Assembly: GCF_030161615.1 (NCBI RefSeq)
Contig: NZ_BSUN01000001.1
Coordinates: forward strand, 1,798,001-1,862,000
DNA: 64,000 nucleotides
Reading direction: 5' to 3'
DNA from: Demequina litorisediminis
GTDB lineage: Bacteria; Actinomycetota; Actinomycetes; Actinomycetales; Demequinaceae
A program made the position numbers and the translations under genes. Below, piece by piece: positions 55,694-64,000 of this stretch; within the stretch, counting starts at the first letter, position 1, and each line of letters begins with the position of its first letter. Under the pieces are notes generated by a model, which was given only the letters and a program-made list of their open reading frames with translations, was not told the origin of the DNA and ran no database searches.

Positions 55694-57023
55694 ATGAAGA
55701 AGATGACGCAGGGAGCGGTGGCCTTCGCCGCCGCCTCGGCCATCGTCCTCGCCGGATGCTCGTCGTCCGGATCCGATGACGACGCGACCACGGAGCCCAC
55801 GGGCTCCGCGGCTCCGAGCACCGAGGAGACCTCGGCAGCGGAGGACATCACCCTGTGGCTGATGGGCGAGCAGGACACGCCCGAGGCTCTGGTCGACTAC
55901 CTCAAGGAGACCTACACCGCTGAGAACGGTGGCGCGCTGACCGTCGAGCGCATCGGCTGGGGCGACGCCATCACGTCGCTCACCACCGCCCTGCCCGACA
56001 AGGCGAACACCCCCGACGTCGCCGAGGTGGGCAACACCCAGTCCTCGACGTTCACCACCGTGGGTGCGTACCTCGACATCACCGACATGTACGAGGAGCC
56101 TCGGCGGCGACTCGCTGCTCCCCGGCTTCGTTGACGCCGGCAAGGTGGGCGAGCAGAACTTCACCCTCCCCTACTACTTCGGTTCGCGCCTCGCCTGGTA
56201 CCGCAAGGACATCTACGCCGCTGGCGGCGTTGAGGTCCCCACGACCCTTGCCGACGTGACCACGATCAACGCTGACCTCAAGGAACAGGGCATCGGCGGC
56301 TTCTACATGGGTGGTCGCGACTGGCGCAACGGCGTCTCGTGGATCTTCGCCAACGGCGGAGACCTCGCGACGTATGACGGCTCCGCATGGGCAGGCGCAC
56401 TGTCCACCCCCGAGGCCATCGAGGGCATGACCCAGTGGCAGGAGCCTCTTCACCACCGCCTCGGTCGCGAAGTCGACCGACACGGACGAGATCTACCAGG
56501 CCATCAACGACGACATGCTCGCCGGCACCCCCGCCGCGACCGAGATGGCGCCGAGCCTGGGCAGCCTGCTGCCTCGGTGACGTGAACGACGACGAGACGT
56601 TCACCTGGAACGACGAGAAGTTCGGCTACTTCGCACTGCCGGGTGCCGACGGTGGCTTCGCCCCCGTCTTCGCCGGTGGCTCGAACATCGGTATCTCCGC
56701 AGCCTCGCAGCACGTCGAGGGCGCCAAGGACCTGATGCGCATCATCTTCTCCGAGGACTACCAGGCTCCTGCTGTCGGAGAACGGCCTCGGCCCCGCCAA
56801 CCTCGACTACTCCGACGCGTACGTCGAGCCTGGCCCCGCAGAACCAGGCCGCGCTGGACGCCGCCTCGAACGCCAGGCGACCCCGGCCGCGCCGGGTTGG
56901 GCCGCGATCGAAGAGGCTCAGATCCTGGAGGACTACTTCCAGGCCGTGTCCGAGGGTGGCGACGTCACCAAGGCTCGCCGCTGAGTACGACGCCAAGGCT
57001 CAACGAGGCTCATCAACGGCTAA
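55694..57023 (+). CDS. Sugar ABC transporter substrate-binding lipoprotein
   Basis: Extracellular binding protein of about 440 residues. A signal peptide ends in the lipobox VLAGC (residues ~18-22) followed by a Ser/Asp/Thr-rich linker. The mature protein has the family-1 binding fold: ITLWLMGEQDT, DVAEVGNTQSSTF, YYFGSRLAWYRKDIYAAGGV, ANGGDLATYDG, FAGGSNIGIS. AGGAAG lies 7 bases before the ATG. This gene has the most breaks in the window: 56097-56101, 56443-56447, 56554-56558, 56763-56767, 56827-56831, 56971-56975, 56996-57000, 57006-57010 and a lost base at 56874-56879. The net is exactly 441 codons. Substrate is likely chitobiose or another GlcNAc-containing sugar, from context. Confidence 0.92.
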
Positions 57024-57050
57024 CACTCTCGCGACGGCTCTGCCGTCCCC

Positions 57051-57089
57051 GCGTGGGCCCGGGTGCCGCCCCGGCGCCCGGGCCCACGC
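57051..57089 (+). other. Stable hairpin between binding protein and permease genes
   Basis: GCGTGGGCCCGGGTGCC (57051-57067) pairs with GGCGCCCGGGCCCACGC (57073-57089) with a single wobble. It is in the 114 bp gap of the operon. Hairpins here usually protect the upstream mRNA or reduce read-through so the binding protein is made in excess over the permeases. Confidence 0.65.
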
Positions 57090-57137
57090 CATGCCACCCC
57101 ATCGCGTCCCCTCTTTCAACCCCGCGAGGCACCCCTC

Positions 57138-58107
57138 ATGACTTCCCCAGCGCCCGCGCCGTCGACCCTCGACGCGCCGCCGCCCGTGGCCGACGAGCCA
57201 CGGACCCCCTCGAAGCGCCCGCTACGTCGGCGCCTCATCCCCTACTTCCTTGTCATCCCGGCGATCATCACCCTGCTCATCGGCATGGGTTACCCGGTCG
57301 GATGGCAGATCCTCAACTCCTTCCGCGAGTACGGACTGGCCCAGCAGTTCGGGCGGCCGCCGGCGTGGGTGGGACTCGAGAACTACATCGGCCTGCTCAC
57401 CGGCAGCGAGTTCTGGACCGTCCTGATCCGCTCCGTCGTGTTCATGGGTGTCACCGCGCTCGCGACGATGGTGCTCGGCATCGGACTCGCGCTGCTGATG
57501 AAGTCCATCCCTACGGTGCCTCGCATCTGCCTGCAGATCTCTCTGCTGCTGGCGTGGGCCATGCCCATCGTGGCCCAGATGACCGTGTGGAACTGGCTGA
57601 TCGACGACCGCAACGGTCTGGTCAACTACCTCCTCAGCCTGCTACCAGGTGTCGACTTCATCGGCCATGACTGGCTCCAGAACCCCCTGAGCTTCTTCGC
57701 CATTGCGTCGATCATCATCACCTGGGCATCGGTGCCCTTCGTGGCGTTGTCCGTGTATGCGGGCCTCACCCAGGTCTCCGACGAGGTCGTCGAGGCAGCC
57801 CAGGCTCGACGGCGCACACGGCCTGTCGATGCTGCGCCGCATCACCCTGCCGATTATTCGCCCCGTGCTTGTGATCCTCCTGCTGCTGCAGATGATCTGG
57901 GACCTGCGTGTGTACGCGCAGATCCAGTTGCTCCAGGGCTTCGGCGCCGCGGGCATCCGCTACGACCTGCTCGGCACGTACGTGTACGGGCTCGGCGTGG
58001 GCCAGGGCAAGTTTGGTGTCGCGGCCGCCGCCGCGATGATCGTCATGATCTTCACCATCGCTCTGTCCTGGTTCTACGTGCGTGAACTCCTCAAGGAGGA
58101 CGACTGA
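57138..58107 (+). CDS. Sugar ABC transporter permease (MalF type)
   Basis: Inner-membrane permease of 322 residues with six helices, the first at YFLVIPAIITLLIGMGYPV. The EAA loop that contacts the ATPase is VEAAQLDGAHGLSMLRRITLP. One extra base at 57802-57806 falls inside this loop. ATG start with GAGG about 8 bases upstream. Stop overlaps the second permease start (TGATG). No ATPase gene is in the operon, so it probably uses a shared MsiK-like ATPase encoded elsewhere. Confidence 0.93.
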
Positions 58108-58953
58108 TGAAGACCAAGGCCTCCACCGGGCGCCGCATCGGCGGCACCGTTGCCATCGTTCTCGCTCTCCTGTGGGCGTTCCCCGTCTACTGGATGATCA
58201 ACTCGTCCTTCCAGCCGGCCTCCAAGATCACGGCCCTCACGCCGACCTGGCTGCCGTTCGGCGGCTCGCTCAACAACTACAAGGCAGTGTTGGACGGCTC
58301 GACGGGGTTCGGCGCCGCCATGCGGATCTCGCTGTCGGTGACGGCCATTGCGCTCGTCATCTGCATCGTGGTCGCGTTCCTGGGCGCGCTGGCCGTGTCC
58401 CGCTTCAAGTTCAAGGGCCGCAAGTCGTTTGTGCTCGCGGTCATCCTTGTCCAGATGCTGCCCGCCGAGGCGATGTTCATCGCGCAGTACAAGATGATCG
58501 CGAGCCTCAACCTGCTCAACACCATTGCCGGTTTGTCCATCATCTACGTCGCCATGGTGGTGCCGTTCACGCTGTGGATGCTGCGCGGCTTCGTTGCCGG
58601 TGTCCCCGCAGACCTCGAAGAGGCTGCCATGATCGACGGCTGCACGCGCTTCCAGGCCTTCATGCGGATCACGTTCCCGCTGCTGGCTCCCGGCCTGGTG
58701 GCCTCCGGTGTGTACGCGTTCCTGCAGGTATGGAACGAGTTTGCGCTCGCCTCCGTGCTGATGACGTCGGAGAGCCTCCGAGACCCTGCCGCTGTGGCTG
58801 CGAGGCTTCTCCGAGCCCACCCAGTTCGGCGCCGTCGAGTGGGGCCAGGTCATGGCGGGCTCCGTGCTAGTGGCTGTCCCCGTGATCGTGTTCTTCATGA
58901 TCGTCCAGAACCGCATGACCTCCGGCATGGTGGGCGGGGCGGTGAAGGGATGA
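58107..58953 (+). CDS. Sugar ABC transporter permease (MalG type)
   Basis: Second permease, 281 residues with six helices. N-terminal LLWAFPVYWMINSSFQP is the usual MalG start; the EAA loop is LEEAAMIDGCTRFQAFMRITFP. One extra base at 58773-58777 (TSESSETLPLWLRGF). It overlaps the hexosaminidase gene by ATGA, tying transport and breakdown into one transcript. Confidence 0.93.
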
Positions 58954-60392
58954 GTACCTCTGTCACCCCTCTCGCCGTGCTGATGCCCGGTTTCGAGGGC
59001 ACCACGCTTCCCGAGTGGGTGGAGCGCCGCCTGCGCGAGGGCATGGGAGGCGTGTGCCTGTTCGCCACGAACGTGTCGACGCCCGCCCAGGCTCAAGGAG
59101 CCTCACGTCCGCGATCCTTGCGGCCAACCCCGACGCGGTCATCTCGATCGACGAGGAGGGCGGCGACGTCTCCCGCCTGTACCAGGCGCAGGGGTCTCCG
59201 TTCCCCGGCAACGCCCTGCTGGGCAGGCTCAACGACCTGGAACTCACCCGTGCGGTGGGTGCTCAGGTGGGCTGGGAGCCTACGGGACGTGGGCGTGAAC
59301 CTCACGTTGGCTCCCGACGTCGACGTCAACTCCAACGCCTCTAACCCCGTGATCGGCGTGCGTTCCTTCGGGGCGAGCCCCGCGCTCGTGGGCGAGCACG
59401 GCGTGGCCTGGACGCAGGGTGTCCAGTCGACCGGAGTCGCGGCCAACGCGAAGCACTTCCCCGGCCACGGGGACACGGCGCAGGACTCGCATGTCTCGCT
59501 TCCCACCGTGGACGTCGACGCCGAGACCCTCGCGTCGCGGGAACTCGCCCCCTTCGCCGCGGCCATCGCGGGTGGCGTCGCGAGCATCATGAGCTCGCAC
59601 ATCATGGTGCCTGCGATCGACCCCGTGAATCCCGCCACGTTCTCGCACGCCATCCTTGATGGACTGCTGCGGGGCCAGATGGGCTTCGAAGGCGCCATCG
59701 TGTCGGATGCCCTCGACATGGTGGGCGCCTCCGGCGAGCTCGGCATTCCCGCCGCCGCTGCGCGTGCCCTCGCGGCCGGCTGCGATCTGTTGTGCATCGG
59801 CACCGCCAACACCGATGCCCAGATGGACCAGATCGTGGCCGCTATCGAGGGGGCCATGGCCTCCGGGGACGTGACCGAGGAACGCCTGGCCGATGCTGCG
59901 GCACGCATCGGCCGCCTGGTGGCGAGCACGCGCGAGGCTCCTGCCGCTCCCGCGGACCTCGTCCGTGGAGAGGTGCCGGGTCTCACCTCCGCGCGCATCC
60001 GCGACTCCTTCTACGTGTCCGAGGCCGCCCTCAGTGGCCTTGAGGCGCGGGAGGGGGCGCCGGTCGCCTGGGTGTGCCTCGAGCCCGCCGCGAACATTGC
60101 GGTTGGCCCGTCGCCGTGGGGCCCGTTCGCCTCGGCCGTTGAGGCCGATGCGGTGGTCACCCCCGAGCACGGCCTGGGTGACTGGGCGCCGCGAGAGGGT
60201 CGGCTCGTGGTGGTGGTAGGCAAGGACAACCACCGTCACGCGTGGGCCCGCGAGGCCATTGACGCGCTCCGCGTCCACGGCGCGATCGTCGTGGACATGG
60301 GGTGGCCCTCCCTCGAGGACGGCTACGCGGACATCGCCACCTACGGTGCCTCGCGTGCCGTGGGCGCCGCGCTCCTGGAGCTCCTCCAGTGA
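58950..60392 (+). CDS. nagZ: Family 3 beta-N-acetylhexosaminidase
   Basis: GH3 enzyme of 479 residues that removes N-acetylglucosamine from short chitin or peptidoglycan-derived sugars. The NagZ-type motif AKHFPGHGDTAQDSH carries the Asp-His acid/base pair, and the nucleophile Asp is in IVSDALDMVGA. GVRSFGASPALV is also typical. No signal peptide is present, so it acts on sugars after import by the transporter upstream. Extra bases at 59089-59093, 59099-59103 and 59277-59281; intact AGCT at 59590, 59737 and 60379. A C-terminal ~140-residue domain follows the barrel, as in two-domain actinobacterial enzymes, and could give phosphorylase activity. The stop overlaps the kinase start (GTGA). Confidence 0.9.
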   Translation: MSTSVTPLAVLMPGFEGTTLPEWVERRLREGMGGVCLFATNVSTPAQAQGASRPRSLRPTPTRSSRSTRRAATSPACTRRRGLRSPATPCWAGSTTWNSPVRWVLRWAGSLRDVGVNLTLAPDVDVNSNASNPVIGVRSFGASPALVGEHGVAWTQGVQSTGVAANAKHFPGHGDTAQDSHVSLPTVDVDAETLASRELAPFAAAIAGGVASIMSSHIMVPAIDPVNPATFSHAILDGLLRGQMGFEGAIVSDALDMVGASGELGIPAAAARALAAGCDLLCIGTANTDAQMDQIVAAIEGAMASGDVTEERLADAAARIGRLVASTREAPAAPADLVRGEVPGLTSARIRDSFYVSEAALSGLEAREGAPVAWVCLEPAANIAVGPSPWGPFASAVEADAVVTPEHGLGDWAPREGRLVVVVGKDNHRHAWAREAIDALRVHGAIVVDMGWPSLEDGYADIATYGASRAVGAALLELLQ

Positions 60393-61292
60393 CCGGCGTG
60401 AGGATCGGCGTCGACATCGGCGGCACCAAGATTGATGCCGTCGCTGTCGACGAGCGGCTGCAGATCCTCCAGCGCCACCGCGTCCCCGTGGAGCGCGGAC
60501 CCGAGGGCGTGGTGCGATCGGCGCAGGCCGCCGTCGAGGTCGTCACCCGCAAGTGCGCCGTCGACGTGCGTGACGCCCTCAGCGTCGGCGTCGGCATCCC
60601 CGGCGCGGTGCGGGGCGGCGTGGTCCGTCACGCCCTCAACCTCGACCTCGTCGAACTCGACCTCGCGCGTGCCCTTGGCGACGCCTGGGGCAGGCCGGTG
60701 CAGGTCGAGAACGACGTCAATGCCGCCGCGGTGGGCGCGTGGCGCCTGGTCGGTACCGACGCACGTTCCGTCGCGTACCTCAACCTCGGCACGGGCCTGG
60801 CCGCGGGCATCATCCTCGACGGGCAACTGTGGAGGGGATCGCGCGGCACGTCCGGCGAGGTGGGTCAGATCTCGGTCGACCCGAGGGGGCCGGTGGACGC
60901 CGAGGGCAATCCCGGCGGCCTGGAGACGTACGCGTCGGGTTCCGGCATCGTGCGCCAGTGGGGCGACCCGACGGCCGATGCCAGAGACATCCTGGCGCTC
61001 GCCGCCAAGGGCGACCCGCGTGCCGTTGAGATCAGGGAGCGGCTGTTCGTTGGCGTGGCTCATTCGATCCGTGTGCTCGTGCTCGCCTACGACGTCGAGG
61101 AGGTCATCGTCGGCGGTGGCCTCACCGGACTCGGTGACGTGCTGCTCGATGGGACCGCCAAGGTCCTGAAGGACTGGGCGGATGGCTCCCGGTTCATCGC
61201 ATCGCTTGGTGGCGCGCCGCACCCGCATTCTTGAAGGACATCGACCCGTCGCGGCCATGGGCGCGGCGCTGCTGGGAGTGACCAATGGCTGA
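60389..61292 (+). CDS. ROK family sugar kinase
   Basis: Sugar kinase of about 301 residues, probably phosphorylating N-acetylglucosamine released by the hexosaminidase. ATP-binding IGVDIGGTKIDAVAVD, catalytic Asp in VENDVNAAAVGAW, NLGTGLAAGIILDG, GTSGEVGQI. The Cys-rich zinc motif of many ROK proteins is missing (PRGPVDAEGNPGGLETYAS lies in its place). Near the end TTGAGCTGG appears as TTGGTGG (61206-61212); with two bases restored the protein reads [30 protein letters not shown] in two joined stretches and ends at 61292 instead of a premature stop. It overlaps nagB by 8 bp. Confidence 0.87.
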
Positions 61293-62070
61293 AGTGCTGA
61301 TTGTCGAGACCAAGGAGGCCGCCGGCGCGGTGGTCGCCGACCACATTGCCGCACAGGTCGCCGCGAATCCCGCCTTCACGCTTGGTGTGGCCACGGGCTC
61401 GACCCCGCTGCCCGTCTATCAGGCCCTCGCGGCGCATGCGGCGGCCGGGGTGGACTTCAGCGCGGTGACGGCGTTCGCGCTCGACGAGTACGTGGGGATC
61501 GCGGAGGACCACCCGGAGAGCCTACCACTCGGTCATCGCACGGGAGGTGACGGGACCGCTGGGCCTCGACCCGGCTCGGGTTCACGTGCCCGATGGCACT
61601 GGCAGTGACGTCGCCACGGCGGGCTCGCGCTATGAGGCGGCCCTCACGGCACACGGCGGCGTCGACCTCCAGGCTCCTCGGCATCGGTACCGATGGGCAC
61701 CTTGCCTTCAACGAGCCCGGGTCCTCCTTCGGTTCGCTCACCCGCGTCAAGACGCTCACGGAGCAGACCCGCGAGGACAACGCGCGGTTCTTCGACTCGC
61801 TCGACGAGGTGCCCATTCACTGCGTGACGCAGGGCCTTGGCACCATCCTGCGCGCCGGACACTTGGTGATGCTGGCCTTCGGCGAGGGCAAGGCTGAGGC
61901 GGTCGCCGCGGCCGTCGAGGGCCCCGTCAGCGCAGGCATGCCCGGCTCCGCGATCCAGGCTCCACGCGCACGTGACGGTAGTGGTGGACGAGGCCGCAGC
62001 GTCCCGCCTGGCGCATGCCGACTACTACCGCTATTCGCAGGCCCACAAGCCGGCGTGGCAGGGTCTGTAA
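61285..62070 (+). CDS. nagB: Glucosamine-6-phosphate deaminase
   Basis: Converts glucosamine 6-phosphate to fructose 6-phosphate and ammonia; 260 residues. [17 protein letters not shown] is the phosphate loop, FALDEYVGI holds the catalytic Asp, [19 protein letters not shown] carries the second catalytic Asp and His, and ITLG-like [23 protein letters not shown] follows in two stretches. Extra bases at 61519-61523, 61671-61675 and 61957-61961. nagA starts 10 bases downstream. Confidence 0.95.
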
Positions 62071-62080
62071 GGCTTGCATC

Positions 62081-62958
62081 ATGAGTGTCCTGACTGACAT
62101 CCACGGCCACGGCGGTGGGGGCCACGCCTTCGGCGACTCCGTCGAGGGCACCCTCGCCGCAGCCGCGGCGCATCGCGCGCACGGCACCGGTGCCATGGTG
62201 GCGTCGCTGGTCTCGCTTCCGTTGGAGGTGACCCGCCGCCAGATGGACGTGGTGCGTGAGGCGATGGCCGACGACTCGGCGATCATCGGTGTGCACCTCG
62301 AGGGCCCGTTCCTGTCTCCCGAGCGCAAGGGCGCGCACGCGCTGGGCAACCTCGTCGCCCCCACGCCAGAGGCGGTCGACGGACTCATTGCCGCGGGTGA
62401 CGGGCTGATCCGTCAGATCACGATCGCGCCGGAGCCTTCCCGGAGCGCTCGACGCGATTGAGCGGTGTGTGGACGCGGGCATCGTGGTCGCGGTCGGACA
62501 TACCGACGCCGATGCCGCGCTCGCCAGGCAGGCGTTTGACAGGGGAGCGACGCTGCTGACGCATGGCTTCAACGCGATGCGAGGGATCGTGGGCCGGGAG
62601 ATTGGGCCCGTCGGTGCGGCGCTGGACGACGATCGCGTGTCGATCGAGCCTCATCGCGGACGGCATCCACCTGGACCCCGCGCTGATCGCGGCGGTCTTC
62701 CGCGCCGCGCCCGGTCGCGTTGTCCTGGTGACCGATGCGATGGCCGCCGCCGCGGCATCGGACGGCGACTATGTCCTGGGTGACCTGGCGGTCGAGGTGC
62801 GGGACGGCAAGGCGGTGTTGGCAGGCACCGACACGATCGCTGGGTCGACCCTGACGCTTGCCCGCGCGATCGAGGTGTGCGTCGCCGCAGGCGTGCCCCA
62901 CGCGCAGGCCGTGGCCGCCGCCTCAGACGTGCCGCGGGCCGTCCTCGGGCTCGCCTGA
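62081..62958 (+). CDS. nagA: N-acetylglucosamine-6-phosphate deacetylase, short form
   Basis: Removes acetate from GlcNAc-6-phosphate. Metal and active-site marks are present: HxH in [12 protein letters not shown], Glu in [16 protein letters not shown], His in [11 protein letters not shown] and LTHGFNAM, Asp in LVTDAMAAA, and [12 protein letters not shown]. It is only 291 residues against ~380 usual: it begins immediately at the HxH strand and lacks the N-terminal ~50-60 residues of the small beta domain. nagB ends 10 bases upstream, so there is no room for the missing part in frame. Extra bases at 62433-62437 and 62648-62652. Confidence 0.9.
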
Positions 62959-62994
62959 CCGGGGGCGCGGGCGGCGCCTCGTAGGATTCTCCTT

Positions 62995-63882
62995 ATGCCC
63001 ACACCCGTGCAGCCGGATTTCGGCGTCGTGATCCTCACCATGGGCAAGCGGCGCAAGCGTCTCGTCATGGCCATCGAATCGGTGCTGAAGCAGCGCGATG
63101 TGACCACGGACATCCTGGTGGTCGGCAATGGCTGGGACCCCGCCTCGTTCGAGGCGCTGCCCCCGCAGGCGCGCACGCTCGCCCTTCCTGAGAACCTTGG
63201 CATTCCCGCGGGACGCAACGCGGGGATCGGCCACGTGACCGGCGACTTGGTGTTCTTCCTCGATGACGATGCCGAAGTGGTGGACGACGACTTCCTGTCC
63301 GAGGTCAAGGAGCGGTTCGAGGATGATCCGGGCCTCGGCGCGCTGCAGGGACGCGTGTTCGATCCCAAGGGGAAGGGCTCGCCGTCGCGATGGGTGCCCA
63401 AGCTGGGCTCGGGCGAGGTCGAGAAGCCGTTCGCCGCGTTCTCGCTGTGGGAGGGCGCGGTGGCGATTCGCCGCGACGTGCTCCTCGCGGCCGGAAGGTG
63501 GCCCGGTGACTTCTTCTACGCGCACGAGGGCATCGAGCTCGCGTGGCGCGTGTGGGAGCAGCGCAAGAAGGTGATCTACGACCCCGACCTGCGCATCTAC
63601 CACCCGGTCAAGAAGCCCACGCGCCACGCCGACTACTACCGGCTGTCCGCGCGCAACCGCGTGTGGGTGGCACGCAGGAACCTCCCCGCGCCCCTGTCGG
63701 TGGTGTACGCCACCTCGTGGGCGGTGCTCCAGGTGCTGCGTTCGCTGAGGTCTCCGCGGGGCCTGAGGCCGTGGTTCGGCGGCTTCCGCGAGGGGTGGCG
63801 TGAGTGCCCGCGTGACCAGCGCAAGATGTCGTGGGGCACGGTCGCCTACATCGCCCGCAAGGGCCGCCTGCTGGTGGTCTAG
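62995..63882 (+). CDS. Family 2 glycosyltransferase
   Basis: Complete protein of 295 residues, GT-A fold: FGVVILTMGKRRKRLVMAI, LPENLGIPAGRNAGIGHVTGD in two strands, the metal-binding FFLDDDAEVVDDDF, and FYAHEGIELAWRVWEQ as the later catalytic region. No membrane segment except a weak hydrophobic stretch near 245 (SVVYATSWAVLQVL). It resembles rhamnosyl- or galactofuranosyl-type cell-wall transferases, but the sugar is not determined. Its start is 36 bases past nagA; it may belong to a separate unit with genes beyond the window. Confidence 0.85.
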   Translation: MPTPVQPDFGVVILTMGKRRKRLVMAIESVLKQRDVTTDILVVGNGWDPASFEALPPQARTLALPENLGIPAGRNAGIGHVTGDLVFFLDDDAEVVDDDFLSEVKERFEDDPGLGALQGRVFDPKGKGSPSRWVPKLGSGEVEKPFAAFSLWEGAVAIRRDVLLAAGRWPGDFFYAHEGIELAWRVWEQRKKVIYDPDLRIYHPVKKPTRHADYYRLSARNRVWVARRNLPAPLSVVYATSWAVLQVLRSLRSPRGLRPWFGGFREGWRECPRDQRKMSWGTVAYIARKGRLLVV

Positions 63883-64000
63883 CGGGGGCGCTTCTGCGGG
63901 GCAGATGCGTCCTCGTGCGAGTGCGCAGTCGCGAGGCCGAAGGCGAACTTTTGGTGACGTGGCCTGTTGTCACCCCAGTCACATCTGTAACATCAGTACA

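Noticed and set aside
63960-63993. TTGTCA and TAACAT near the right edge as a promoter
   Set aside because: The spacing is only 15 bases and the gene it would serve lies outside the window.

Overview
The window is high-GC (about 70%) actinobacterial DNA with dense genes, short gaps, many 1-4 bp stop/start overlaps and strong avoidance of A/T third positions. Gene order (SURF1-DUF3817-guaA; sucC-sucD-DUF6350-purN-purH-DUF3017; pta-ackA; PspC genes beside a two-component system) and family content point to Micrococcales, roughly the Cellulomonadaceae/Demequinaceae group. The species cannot be fixed from the sequence. No rRNA, tRNA, CRISPR array, insertion sequence or phage was seen.

The most striking property runs through the whole window. 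About 34 of 55 protein genes, including essential-type ones (guaA, purH, sucC, icd), are broken by one-base shifts. Nearly every break is at a place where the protein family demands the tetranucleotide AGCT and the sequence instead shows AGGCT or AGCCT (about 90 sites). A few show shortened forms such as TTGGTG for TTGAGCTG. Removing the extra base restores full-length proteins with exact codon counts. I read this as a systematic base-calling artefact at a modified AGCT site, not as gene decay. Such genes are listed as single CDS spanning all fragments, with the correction sites named. A second, smaller error class is a missing base in a C/G run.

Layout. 258-8183: a secreted repeat-rich protein, an ABC-F ATPase, a small membrane protein, a GntR/FCD repressor with an MFS transporter beside a divergent glutamine amidotransferase, and a four-gene leftward set of unknowns. 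8348-11564: ackA and pta. 11757-15669: diguanylate cyclase, SURF1-like, DUF3817 and guaA in one overlapping run. 15802-19997: PspC-type envelope genes divergent from a histidine kinase/response regulator pair. 19999-29989: lipoprotein, second diguanylate cyclase, UvrD/PcrA helicase, L-lactate dehydrogenase, MMPL exporter divergent from a second two-component pair. 30152-41201: sucCD, DUF6350, purN, purH, DUF3017, aquaporin, acyltransferase, icd, mdh (TCA cycle and purine synthesis).

41291-54254 is a surface-glycopolymer locus: three large proteins joining a family-2 glycosyltransferase to a CDP-glycerol-type glycerophosphotransferase, three sulfotransferase-family proteins, a hexapeptide acyltransferase and a polysaccharide pyruvyl transferase. 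Together they suggest a teichoic-acid-like polymer with pyruvate, acyl and possibly sulfate decorations. 54407-62958 is an amino-sugar operon: ROK repressor with a palindromic operator, sugar-binding lipoprotein, two permeases (no ATPase), GH3 hexosaminidase, ROK kinase, nagB and nagA. A glycosyltransferase gene closes the window.

Two repeat systems stand out: a ~96 bp palindrome-ended element present twice (30-125 and 15847-15942, the second in frame inside a gene), and the 9-mer GGCCGATGC, which recurs far more often than composition predicts.
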